Source of the DNA: Pseudomonas sp. CFBP13508
Lineage (GTDB): Bacteria; Pseudomonadota; Gammaproteobacteria; Pseudomonadales; Pseudomonadaceae
Direction of reading: 5' to 3'
DNA length: 64,000 bases
Assembly (NCBI RefSeq): GCF_005233515.1
Contig: NZ_QFZZ01000004.1
Location: 568,644-632,643 of the forward strand
The notes beneath the pieces are model-generated. The model searched no databases and was not told the origin of the DNA. It worked only from the letters and a program-made list of their open reading frames with translations. Position 1 is the stretch's first letter; the number at the start of each line of letters is the position of its first letter. Below are positions 1-7,184 of the stretch, in pieces. The position numbers were made by a program, and so were the translations under genes.

Positions 1-186
1 CCGGCAGATGCCTACCGCGAACTGTTCAATAAAGACTTAGAGTCAGAAGTGGTTGACCAGATTCGTGCCGCGACCAATGGGAATAATGTTTTTGGCGGTT
101 CAAAGTTTGCTGTTGAAGTGGAGGCAATGATCGGTCGTCGTGTGCAGCGAGGGAGCCCGGGACGGCCGAAAAAATCGACCATTTAG
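1..186 (+). CDS. REP-associated tyrosine transposase (RAYT), C-terminal end only
   Basis: An open frame enters from the left edge and stops at TAG 184-186, giving the last 61 residues of a protein. The motifs YRELF, IRAATN, FAVEVEAMIGRRV and the final GRPKK basic tail are typical of the C-terminus of IS200-like/Y1 transposases that accompany REP sequences in Pseudomonas (family knowledge). The HUH and Tyr catalytic motifs would lie outside the window. A REP-like motif follows the stop immediately, as expected for a RAYT with its REP elements. The tail from base 63 onward is duplicated downstream. The family call rests only on the C-terminus, so it is good but not certain. Confidence 0.7.
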   Translation, partial: PADAYRELFNKDLESEVVDQIRAATNGNNVFGGSKFAVEVEAMIGRRVQRGSPGRPKKSTI

Positions 187-366
187 TAAAAGGTGGTCTG
201 TCCCCGTTTTTTACTCGTGCCGCGACCAATGGGAATAATGTTTTTGGAGGTTCAAAGTTTGCTGTTGAAGTGGAGGCAATGATCGGTCGTCGTGTGCAGC
301 GAGGGAGCCCGGGACGGCCGAAAAAATCGACCATTTAGTAAAAGGTGATCTGTCCCCGTTTTTTAC
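63..366 (+). repeat. 152-bp tandem duplication of a transposase tail plus REP-like motif
   Basis: Bases 63-214 and 215-366 are the same sequence with an offset of 152 bp. I count two differences by eye (near 96/248 and 194/346). Each unit contains the last ~40 codons of the RAYT-like gene, its TAG stop and one REP-like motif. A further ten-base piece of the unit end follows at 367-376. The second unit is an orphan gene tail without a start. The near identity implies a recent duplication. Confidence 0.9.
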
Positions 367-440
367 CGTTTTTTACTTTTTAATCATCCTGATATGGCGA
401 ATCAGGGAACATTTAAAGTGTTTAATCCTGGGAAACCGCA

Positions 441-806
441 ATGAGCAAGCAGTGTTTTATGGGGTGCGAGCAGTGTGGAGGGGAGCTGTCTGTCTACAGA
501 GAAGGCAGCGCCCAAGGAGTAAAATGTTCTCAGTGCGGTTGGTCGGTAGTTACAACCCACATTCCAGAGATTAAGGTGGACGAGACTCAGTATGAGGTGC
601 GCTGCCGGGGTGACTATCAGAATAAAGCCCATGTAAAAGCTGTTTCTGAAGTTACAGGCCGTAATTTCTTGTCTTCCAGAACTACTCTCCAGCAAGATCT
701 TGCTCTGGTGTTTGTCGGTCAAGCGGAGAAGGTTTTGCAGGTTAGAAATACTCTTGTTTTTGCGGGAATGACGTGTGAGATTACGCCTGATTTTCGCTGG
801 GTATGA
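441..806 (+). CDS. small zinc-ribbon protein, possible orphan immunity protein
   Basis: This is a 121-residue protein of unknown function. The N-terminus has two CxxC pairs (CEQCGG about residue 10, CSQCGW about residue 30) that look like a zinc ribbon. The C-terminal half (HVKAVSEVTG, then a Leu/Val-rich stretch and a final AGMTCEIT) resembles in pattern the alpha/beta C-terminal domain of ribosomal protein bL12, which some immunity and zinc-ribbon proteins also carry. The resemblance is my reading and not a search result. The gene stands alone in a stretch of polymorphic-toxin debris with REP-like motifs on both sides, which suggests an immunity role. A purine-rich stretch (GGGAAA) lies just before the ATG. 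Confidence 0.55.
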   Translation: MSKQCFMGCEQCGGELSVYREGSAQGVKCSQCGWSVVTTHIPEIKVDETQYEVRCRGDYQNKAHVKAVSEVTGRNFLSSRTTLQQDLALVFVGQAEKVLQVRNTLVFAGMTCEITPDFRWV

Positions 807-821
807 ACGTTGCAAATAACC

Positions 822-950
822 TCGGACAGATCACGTTTAGAAAGCGTTGCGAAAACGTAGTCTGGGTAAATGGGGACAGACCACGTTTAGAAGGCACTCC
901 AAAACGTGGTCTGTCCACGTTTCCTTCCAAAACGTGGTCTGCCCCCGTTT
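822..950. repeat. cluster of REP-like motifs (core ACGTGGTCTGTCC) in both orientations
   Basis: Five copies of a motif with core ACGTGGTCTGTCC or its complement lie at about 822-840, 853-866, 871-889, 900-921 and 929-950. Further copies are at 189-213, 341-366, 1398-1420 and 1798-1820. Copies in opposite orientation can pair as hairpins. The motif directly follows the RAYT-like stop codon, so it is probably the REP family mobilised by that transposase. Copies fall at the boundaries of the gene fragments in this region. Confidence 0.75.
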
Positions 951-990
951 CCTTCCCCCGGAATGAAATCAGTAAAAGAGGTGAAATAAT

Positions 991-1388
991 ATGAAGCGCG
1001 CTCTCTCTCTTGGACGGTCGGTTTTGGCGGAACCTGTGAAGGTGGCACGCAAAGAGATCCATCTTGGAATGATGTAGTTGCGCACCTTGAAGAATCCTGC
1101 CGAAGTTTGGGGAGTGTAACCCTGGATATTGAAGAATTAGCAGGCTTCGAACTATTGACATTGCAGGTTGTTGCAGAGAGAAACAAGTACGCGCTGACTC
1201 TCGGCGTTGATGATGGCGATGACAACGATGTCGAAGTATTTTGCGGCGATAAAAATCGTGGCGGAATCATTCATATCCAAGGCGACGCCGTTGCTGGTTC
1301 AGCCATCTGCTCAAATTTTGAGATTGTCGTAGAGATATTCAACCAGCTCTTCGACAGTGGCCGAGTGTCGCCAGCGCTCATGAACTGA
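991..1388 (+). pseudogene. immunity-like protein with a frameshift in a CT repeat
   Basis: An ATG at 991 reads MKRALSL, then leaves the frame in a (CT)5 run at 1001-1010 and ends at a TAG at 1075-1077. From 1011 a second frame reads WTVGFGGTCEGG, continues through SWNDVVAHLEE and SVTLDIEE and ends at 1388. Removing one CT unit joins the two frames into a normal start, MKRALSWTVGFGG. The pattern (WTVGxGG, WxDVxxxL, a SVTLDIE strand, a LTLG strand) is that of small immunity proteins found beside CdiA and Rhs toxins (family recognition, no search). As sequenced, only internal starts such as ATG 1107 could give a truncated product. Confidence 0.6.
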
Positions 1389-1447
1389 CGTTTGGAGATA
1401 AACGGGGATAGACCACCTTTCATTTCGCGTCGAGCGTATAACGCGAT

Positions 1448-1801
1448 GGTGACCTGAAGCTCGATGCCGGTCGCGACATCAACGTCGTCGCCATCGCCGA
1501 AGCTACCGGCAACCTTACCGCCGAGGCCAAGCGGGACATCAACATGTCCTCGGCCGGTGAGGAACACAACGTCGAAACCCATAGCGAGGACGGCAAGAAA
1601 CGCCTCCATGAGCAGTACAACCACACCGTTTAAAAAGCTGTTGAATTAATCGCTGGCGGCGACGTAAAACCCAGCTCGGGCCGTGACATCACTTTGATCG
1701 CGGGTAAGATCTGCGCAGGCAACGACGTCTACACCGGCAATGACCTGAACCTGCTGGCCGCGCAGAACAAGGACCATACCCTATGCGACATGGAGGGGTA
1801 A
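1448..1801 (+). pseudogene. filamentous haemagglutinin / CdiA repeat fragment
   Basis: One frame reads haemagglutinin-type repeats such as GDLKLDAGRDI, NLTAEAKRDI, GGDVKPSSGRDI and GNDLNLLAAQN, each fitting the beta-helix pattern of two-partner-secretion exoproteins. The frame contains a TAA at 1631-1633 and resumes in phase, so the fragment carries a nonsense mutation. Its 5' end follows a REP-like motif at about 1400-1420 and its 3' end runs into another at about 1798. No secretion signal, start codon or TpsB partner is present. This is a relic of a CdiA-type gene. Confidence 0.8.
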
Positions 1802-1821
1802 AACGTGGTCTGTCCCCCGTT

Positions 1822-2004
1822 TTCAACAATATTTCTGACATGCTGGGAGGCTATAAAAACGCCAGCGGGACGATAGATATTTTTAGTGAGCTAAAGGTTT
1901 GCGCTAGCTGCAGCAATGCTATTGCACAATTCATGGATCGCTTTCCCAATATCAATGTGAATGTGATCGCGAACCCTAATGGTCATAGAATTTTGAGAGA
2001 CTGA
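1822..2004 (+). pseudogene. C-terminal tip of a deaminase-like polymorphic toxin
   Basis: The last ~60 codons of a toxin domain read from just after a REP-like motif to the TGA at 2002-2004. The key segment is a Ser-Glu strand, then VCASCSNAIAQFMDRFPNI, then a hydrophobic strand. The CxxC followed by a helix and a FPxIxVxV strand fits the second zinc-ligand motif of deaminase-fold toxins (for example the YwqJ, MafB19 and SCP1.201-like families). The first zinc ligand (H/C-x-E) should lie upstream and is missing, so the fragment is unlikely to be active. An in-frame ATG at 1783 lies in the preceding debris. The intact next gene, 2 bp away, is its probable immunity partner. Confidence 0.6.
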
Positions 2005-2006
2005 TC

Positions 2007-2399
2007 ATGTCAGCGATTTTAAGTTATAAAGAAATAATGCAGCGAATGTTTTACTACTATCCCATTTACTGCAGGACTAAGATCAGGAAGAACAAAAAAT
2101 CAGGTTTTTCCTGGGTTGAAGGGGAACTTGAAGTCGGCTATGCATTAAATGAGATGGGAGAAAGTTTTGTTACTCCAGTTGAAAAGCTAATGCTCCAGAC
2201 TGCCGGGCTTGTGTTGTCGGCGGGAAGAGAGCCCAAGGTCGCTTTTGATTTTTCGGTTGACCATATAAAAGGGATTATTGAGGTGCATGGGTTAGCGTCT
2301 CTTATGTCACAGTTGTCTGAGCAAGATGCTGTGCAGGTCGAGTCGGACTTAAAGCTTTTAGACATTATTTTAACGATTGCTGCAGGGCAGGTTTATTGA
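2007..2399 (+). CDS. probable immunity protein of the deaminase-like toxin fragment
   Basis: A 130-residue acidic protein without signal peptide or membrane segments. I do not recognise a named family. It starts 2 bp after the stop of the toxin fragment, the usual toxin-immunity spacing, and appears intact. Low G+C content sets it and the toxin tip apart from the housekeeping genes, as is typical of exchangeable CDI cassettes. If functional it could protect against toxins delivered by sibling strains that still carry the full effector. Function is inferred from position and size. Confidence 0.6.
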   Translation: MSAILSYKEIMQRMFYYYPIYCRTKIRKNKKSGFSWVEGELEVGYALNEMGESFVTPVEKLMLQTAGLVLSAGREPKVAFDFSVDHIKGIIEVHGLASLMSQLSEQDAVQVESDLKLLDIILTIAAGQVY

Positions 2400-2442
2400 A
2401 CTCGATAAGTCTGCCCGCTAAGTCTTTACGGGGTAATAAAAA

Positions 2443-2994
2443 GTGATTAGAGCGGGAATTTTGCTTTCACTGGTTTTCCTGATTGCAGGCTGCCATTCCA
2501 ACGTCAGAGACTCTTCCCCCAGTCTTTTAAAGGAGGGTGTCCAACTTCAGCAAAAAACGGTAACACCAGATGCACAACACGCCAAAATCATCATGAAAGC
2601 GACAGGTTACACATACCCTGTCGAGTTCTCGGTTCGCCGGGCTTCAGATCCCGATCAACGAATGGAAGTGCTGGGTACTGTGGTGGATTCCGGGCGGGGT
2701 AAGGTATTCGGCTGGATCGCCAAGCTTAACGAAGCGGCCAACAGCGCCACATTCAAGCACTTCCCTCAGTTGGAAGCGCAAGCCAATGCCGACGAACCCT
2801 TCGAAGTGTCGGGGCGTTCCAACGGCATGGGCACCGGCAACACTTATAGCTGCGGGCCGCTGAGCAGTACCTTTACGCCGGAGCGAAGCAAGGTCTACCT
2901 GGTGGAGTTTCAGTTTGTTGGACGGGGTTGCGAGCAGCGTGTTTACGATGTCACCCAGCCAGGCCAGCGCATTCCCGTGATCTCTAAAAACTAA
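2443..2994 (+). CDS. hypothetical lipoprotein
   Basis: A GTG start at 2443 follows a GGGG purine run and gives 183 residues. Residues 1-17 form a lipoprotein signal ending in the lipobox LIAGC (Cys17), so the product should be anchored to a membrane by lipidation. The mature part has no recognised domain. It contains two Cys in its C-terminal third (YSCGPLSS and GRGCEQRVYD) that could form a disulfide. It ends at a strong terminator shared with the convergent monooxygenase gene. Base composition becomes normal for the chromosome midway through the gene. Confidence 0.65.
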   Translation: MIRAGILLSLVFLIAGCHSNVRDSSPSLLKEGVQLQQKTVTPDAQHAKIIMKATGYTYPVEFSVRRASDPDQRMEVLGTVVDSGRGKVFGWIAKLNEAANSATFKHFPQLEAQANADEPFEVSGRSNGMGTGNTYSCGPLSSTFTPERSKVYLVEFQFVGRGCEQRVYDVTQPGQRIPVISKN

Positions 2995-3020
2995 AGCCCC
3001 GGACAAGTCCGGGGCCTTTT
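2993..3020. terminator. bidirectional rho-independent terminator
   Basis: AAAGCCCCGGA, loop CAAG, TCCGGGGCCTTTT forms a strong GC hairpin with T-runs on both strands. It serves the lipoprotein gene on the plus strand and the convergent monooxygenase gene on the minus strand. Confidence 0.9.
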
Positions 3021-3048
3021 AGTGGGTCAGAGACCGTCCGCCGAGTAA

Positions 3049-4092
3049 TCAACGAAACGCCGGCACCACATGCTTGATAAACAACTCCAGCGACTTCTTC
3101 TTCTCTTCATGCGGCAAACTGTTGTCACACCAGAAACTAAACTCATCCACCCCCAGTTCCTGGTAGTACTTGATCCGCGGAATGATCTCTTCCGGCGTAC
3201 CAATCATCGCGGTCTTGTGCAGACTCTCCAGTTCAAACTCCGGACGTCCGGCAAACTTCTCTTCCGGGCTTGGCGCGAGGAAGCCATTGACAGGGGTTTG
3301 CTTGTTGCCGAACCACGCATCGAACGTGCGATAGAAACGTGAGATGGCTTTGGCGCCAACTTGCCAGCCGTCCGGGTTATCAGCGGTGTGCACGTGGGTG
3401 TGGCGCAGCACCATCAATTGTGGGCGCGGTACGTCTGGGTTGTTGTCCAGTGCAGTCTGGAATTTGTTCTTCAGGTCGAGGACTTCTTCGTCGCCTTTCA
3501 TCAATGGCGTGACCATGACGTTGCAGCCGTTGGCCACGGCGAAGTTGTGCGAATCCGGGTCGCGGGCGGCGATCCACATTGGCGGGTTGGGCTTCTGGAT
3601 CGGCTTCGGCACGCTGGTGGAGGTGGGGAATTTCCAGATGTCGCCTTCGTGGGCGTAGTCGCCTTGCCACAGGGCGCGGACCACCGGGACCATTTCGCGC
3701 AGGGCCTGGCCGCCGCTGGAGGCGGGCATGCCGCCGGCCATGCGGTCGAATTCAACCTGATAGGCGCCACGGGCGAGACCGACTTCCATGCGGCCGTTGC
3801 TGATCACGTCGAGCAGGGCGCATTCGCCGGCGACGCGCAGCGGGTGCCAGAACGGCGCGATGATGGTGCCGGCGCCGAGGTGGATGGTCGTGGTTTTCGC
3901 TGCGAGGTAGGCCAGCAGCGGCATCGGGCTTGGGGAGATGGTGTATTCCATGGCGTGGTGTTCGCCGATCCACACGGTGCTGAAACCGCCGGCCTCGGCC
4001 ATCAGGGTCAGTTCGGTCAGGTCTTCGAACAGTTGGCGGTGGCTGACGCTTTCGTCCCAGCGTTCCATGTGTACGAACAGGGAAAATTTCAT
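3049..4092 (-). CDS. LLM-class flavin-dependent monooxygenase (luciferase-like)
   Basis: A 347-residue TIM-barrel protein of the bacterial luciferase family. The motif IGEHH (about residue 42), the strand GAGTIIAPFWHP (about 95) and the segment GRMEVGLARGAY (about 122) are standard for this family. Such enzymes use reduced FMN supplied by a separate reductase to insert oxygen into, or cleave, substrates; RutA, NtaA, EmoA and SsuD are characterised relatives. A flavin reductase gene lies 3 kb away and another at 39.3 kb. The divergent promoter region shared with the chemoreceptor contains the GntR-type operator at 4226-4243. The substrate cannot be told from sequence. Confidence 0.88.
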   Translation of the reverse strand: MKFSLFVHMERWDESVSHRQLFEDLTELTLMAEAGGFSTVWIGEHHAMEYTISPSPMPLLAYLAAKTTTIHLGAGTIIAPFWHPLRVAGECALLDVISNGRMEVGLARGAYQVEFDRMAGGMPASSGGQALREMVPVVRALWQGDYAHEGDIWKFPTSTSVPKPIQKPNPPMWIAARDPDSHNFAVANGCNVMVTPLMKGDEEVLDLKNKFQTALDNNPDVPRPQLMVLRHTHVHTADNPDGWQVGAKAISRFYRTFDAWFGNKQTPVNGFLAPSPEEKFAGRPEFELESLHKTAMIGTPEEIIPRIKYYQELGVDEFSFWCDNSLPHEEKKKSLELFIKHVVPAFR

Positions 4093-4225
4093 GACGCTAC
4101 CTCGAGTCTTTTGTAATTGGCCGGTCGTATGCGGGCCTGTCGAACTGACGTGAGCGCTGTGCGCTCGCGAGTCTTCTCACCATTCAGGCACGCCTTCGAG
4201 GACGGCTGTTCGGTTGATTGAATAT

Positions 4226-4243
4226 TGGTATACCATAATACGG
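4226..4243. promoter_or_regulatory. predicted regulator-binding site 1 (TGGTATACCATAATACGG)
   Basis: The site lies between the divergent monooxygenase (start 4092) and chemoreceptor (start 4296). It shows the inverted repeat TGGTAT-N6-ATAC and the inner palindrome TGGTATACCA. The same 16-mer occurs at 36970 and 42811, with one- to three-base variants at 6918, 7091 and 35558. An FCD-family GntR regulator encoded at 37995-38759 is the likely ligand-responsive binder (inference). Confidence 0.8.
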
Positions 4244-4295
4244 AATATCCGCAAAATATTTCTGACCGACACTTCGAACAAGGAAGGCGCAAGCA

Positions 4296-6242
4296 ATGAA
4301 CATAAAACAAAAACTGACTCTGGCGTTTGCGGTAATCGCCAGCCTGCCGGTGTTGCTGGTGGCAGCGCTGATCATCCTCAATGTCCGCGAGGGCGCGCGC
4401 GACACCTTTACTGACAGCACCGGGCGCGAAGTGCGTCAGGTGGAAAACGCGATGCAGCTGTTTTTCGAGGGCATCAGCCAGAACGTTGCTTACCTGGCCG
4501 AGCATCCGCAACTGCAGAGCATCGACACCAGCCTCAAACGCTACCTGAGCAGTGACGCCGCGCAAGTGCCGATGGGGCCGCAGGATCAACAGCTGTTCAA
4601 ACTGTTCGACGGTCTGGCCAAGGCCCATCCGGCCTACACCTATCTATCTGTCGGCACCGAGCAGGGCGGTTATCTGTTCTGGCCGGGCGATGCGAAGTTG
4701 GCGAACTACGATCCGCGCACCCGCCCCTGGTACAAAACCGCGATGGCCAATCCCGGCAAAACCCTGCGCACCGAGGCCTATTACTGGGCGGCGGATGACG
4801 TGGTGCTGGTGAGCACTGTGCGCAGCTTCAACAACCAGTTGGGCAGCAATGCTGGCGTGGTCAACATCGATGTGTCGCTCAAGCAATTGACCGATCTGGT
4901 TAAGCAGATCCGCCTCGGCGAGAGCGGTTATCTGATGCTGATGGAAGCCAACAACACCGTGCTGGTCGACCCGAGCGATCCGGCGCACAACTTCAAGAAA
5001 CTCAGCGATCTCGGCGACGGTTATCAGCAACTGGCCGAGGCGGGCAAAGGCCTGGTCGAGGTGCAGCTGGCCGGCGAGGATTACATGGCTCTGGTCTGGC
5101 CCTCGCAAGCGTTGGGCTGGCGGTTTGTCGGCTTGGTGAAAGCCAGTGAAGTGATGGCGGGGGCAACCCGTTTGACTTGGCTGATTGGCGCTATCGCTGT
5201 GGTTTGCGCTCTGCTGTTCGCGACGGCTGGCGCGTGGTTCGCGGGTTTGATGGTCAAGCCGATTCGTGGTGTCGCCAGTGGTCTCGAAGGTATTGCTCAA
5301 GGCGAGGGCGATCTGACTGCGCGACTGGAAGTCCGTGGGCAGGATGAAACCGCGCAACTGGCCGGCTGGTTCAACCAGTTTCTTGAAGCGATTCGTACGT
5401 TGATTCAGCGCATCGGCCAGGCAGCGGGGCAGATTCACAGCAGCTCTGGCAGCGCCACCGAAGTCTCGGCGGAAATGGCCGACGTCGCTTCGCGTCAGCG
5501 TGAGGCGGTGGACATGGTGTCGACCGCATTCCACGAAATGGTCGCCACTTCCAACGAGGTTGCGCGCTCGTGCAGTCAGGCGGCCGACTCGGCAGACAAC
5601 GGTCAGCGTCAGGCTCACACCGGGCAGCAGCAGATCGACGCGGCGGTGAGTAACGTCGGGCGCTTGAGTCAGGAGATCGGCCACAGCGCCGAGTCGATGC
5701 AGCAACTGGAGCAGGACAGCAACGACATCCAGTCGATCCTCGGCACCATCCGATCGATTGCCGAGCAGACCAATCTGCTCGCGCTCAACGCCGCCATTGA
5801 GGCCGCGCGCGCCGGTGAACAGGGCAGGGGCTTTGCCGTGGTCGCCGATGAAGTTCGCGCGCTGGCCAAACGCACTTCCGACTCCACCGGTGAGATTGAC
5901 GCACTGCTTGGCAATCTGGCGCGGCGCACCCACCAGATGGGCAAGCAGATGCACGCCAGCCTCGAGGTCTCGCAGGAAACCGTGGTGTCGATCAACGAGG
6001 CGCGGGCGAGTTTTGAATTGATCCGTGAATCGGTTGACGTGATCCGCGACATGAATACGCAGATCGCCACGGCGGCGGAGGAACAGCATCAAGTGGCGGA
6101 GGACATCAATCGGCACATCAGCCAGATTCATGGTGATGCGCAGTTGGTGGCGAGCCTGGCGGATTCAACTCGCCAGGATGCGCAGAACCTGACGGCGTTG
6201 TCGCAGACGTTGAATCAGTTGGTGAGCCGGTTTCGGACCTGA
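4296..6242 (+). CDS. methyl-accepting chemotaxis protein with dCache-type sensor
   Basis: A 648-residue transmembrane chemoreceptor. Residues ~8-30 form the first membrane helix. A ~250-residue periplasmic sensor follows, with dCache-like features (DPRTRPWYK, then YYWAADD and NIDVSL). A second membrane helix lies at ~290-312, followed by HAMP and the signalling domain with the conserved hairpin tip around [19 protein letters not shown] (~490). It binds a small molecule and signals to CheA/CheW. It is divergent from the monooxygenase and shares its operator region. This suggests chemotaxis toward the pathway's substrate, as cytosine and purine receptors do beside uptake genes in other pseudomonads. 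Confidence 0.92.
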   Translation: MNIKQKLTLAFAVIASLPVLLVAALIILNVREGARDTFTDSTGREVRQVENAMQLFFEGISQNVAYLAEHPQLQSIDTSLKRYLSSDAAQVPMGPQDQQLFKLFDGLAKAHPAYTYLSVGTEQGGYLFWPGDAKLANYDPRTRPWYKTAMANPGKTLRTEAYYWAADDVVLVSTVRSFNNQLGSNAGVVNIDVSLKQLTDLVKQIRLGESGYLMLMEANNTVLVDPSDPAHNFKKLSDLGDGYQQLAEAGKGLVEVQLAGEDYMALVWPSQALGWRFVGLVKASEVMAGATRLTWLIGAIAVVCALLFATAGAWFAGLMVKPIRGVASGLEGIAQGEGDLTARLEVRGQDETAQLAGWFNQFLEAIRTLIQRIGQAAGQIHSSSGSATEVSAEMADVASRQREAVDMVSTAFHEMVATSNEVARSCSQAADSADNGQRQAHTGQQQIDAAVSNVGRLSQEIGHSAESMQQLEQDSNDIQSILGTIRSIAEQTNLLALNAAIEAARAGEQGRGFAVVADEVRALAKRTSDSTGEIDALLGNLARRTHQMGKQMHASLEVSQETVVSINEARASFELIRESVDVIRDMNTQIATAAEEQHQVAEDINRHISQIHGDAQLVASLADSTRQDAQNLTALSQTLNQLVSRFRT

Positions 6243-6268
6243 CACAGTCGCCCAGGCAATACCAAAAC

Positions 6269-6361
6269 CTGTGGGAGCGAGCTTGCTCGCGAAGGCGTCA
6301 GATCAGTCAAAAATGTAACAACTGACCCATCGCTTTCGCGAGCAGGCTCGTTCCCACATGG
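6269..6361. repeat. REP doublet (REPIN), GAGCxTGCTCGCGA family
   Basis: CTGTGGGAGCGAGCTTGCTCGCGAA and its inverted copy TTCGCGAGCAGGCTCGTTCCCACA are separated by about 45 bp. The doublet lies in the gap between the convergent chemoreceptor and flavin reductase genes. Confidence 0.9.
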
Positions 6362-6381
6362 CTTTTCGGCGGTTTTGAAAA

Positions 6382-6867
6382 TCAAGCCACAACCGGCAAC
6401 GCGCCCATCTTGCCGTGGCAATACACCAGCGGCCCGGCGACCTGCTCGGGGACGATCAGGTTCTTCACCGCGCCGACCATGATCGCGTGGTCGCCACCTT
6501 CGTATTCACGCCACAACTCGCACTCGATCACCGCCGTCGCATTGGCGAGGATCGGGTTGCCCAGTGCGCTCAATGTCCACTCGATGCCCTGCGCCTTGTC
6601 CTTGCCTTTGCGGGCGAAGGCATAGGCCTCGCTCTGCTGCACGCTGGACAACAGGTGAATCGCAAAGCGTTTGTTCTTGATCAGCACGGGATAGGAATCG
6701 GAGCTGTAGTTGGGGCAGAACAGCACCAGCGCCGGGTCCATCGACAGGGAGCTGAACGCGCTGGCGGTCAGGCCGACGATCTGACCGTCGTCGTCCAGCG
6801 TGGTGATGACGGTGACGCCGGACGGGAACGAGCCCATGACTTGTTTGTAAATGGCAGCATCGATCAT
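6382..6867 (-). CDS. flavin reductase (RutF/HpaC-like), copy 1
   Basis: A 161-residue protein of the flavin reductase-like, FMN-binding split-barrel family. Key segments are the N-terminal FPSGVTVITT, then GLTASAFSSLSMDPALVLFC (residues ~32-51), which holds the flavin phosphate, and GGDHAIMVGAVKNL near residue 125, with the GDH motif of the family. It would reduce FMN with NAD(P)H for the two-component monooxygenase at 3049-4092. A near duplicate of the same length lies at 39338-39823. The upstream region holds operator variant 2 at 6918-6935. It is the only gene on the minus strand between two plus-strand units. Confidence 0.88.
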   Translation of the reverse strand: MIDAAIYKQVMGSFPSGVTVITTLDDDGQIVGLTASAFSSLSMDPALVLFCPNYSSDSYPVLIKNKRFAIHLLSSVQQSEAYAFARKGKDKAQGIEWTLSALGNPILANATAVIECELWREYEGGDHAIMVGAVKNLIVPEQVAGPLVYCHGKMGALPVVA

Positions 6868-6917
6868 TGGGTGGTCCTCGGGTGGTGTGACGCGGTTTTT
6901 ATGGTTTGTAGGTCTGA

Positions 6918-6935
6918 TGGTATACCGTAATACAT
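6918..6935. promoter_or_regulatory. predicted regulator-binding site 2 (TGGTATACCGTAATACAT)
   Basis: The site lies 51 bp upstream of the flavin reductase start (6867). It differs from the common 16-mer TGGTATACCATAATAC at one position (G for A at the tenth base), and the half-sites TGGTAT and ATAC are retained. Confidence 0.75.
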
Positions 6936-7090
6936 ATCTTGCAAGAGCTTTTCTGGTGAACCGATAAACGTGCCACTTTCGTCGGAAACTCAGTGTTTAC
7001 GGGGCTTTCAGCTAGCCGGTCAGGGGTGGGATCAGCGAGGATAGCGGATCTGAGAGCAACAGATTCAGCGGATCAGGCTTGTGCAAAGTC

Positions 7091-7108
7091 TGGAATACCA
7101 TAATATGG
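7091..7108. promoter_or_regulatory. predicted regulator-binding site 3 (TGGAATACCATAATATGG)
   Basis: The site lies about 77 bp before the NCS1 permease start. It is identical over 16 bases to the site in front of the ABC transporter at 35558-35573 (which is in the opposite orientation), and differs from the common form at two bases. Confidence 0.75.
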
Positions 7109-7184
7109 TCTGCATCTGAGGGGCGACCCAAGAGTCCTCCCGGTTTGGCTTCATACAAAGATAAAAACAGACAAACTCGAGTTC

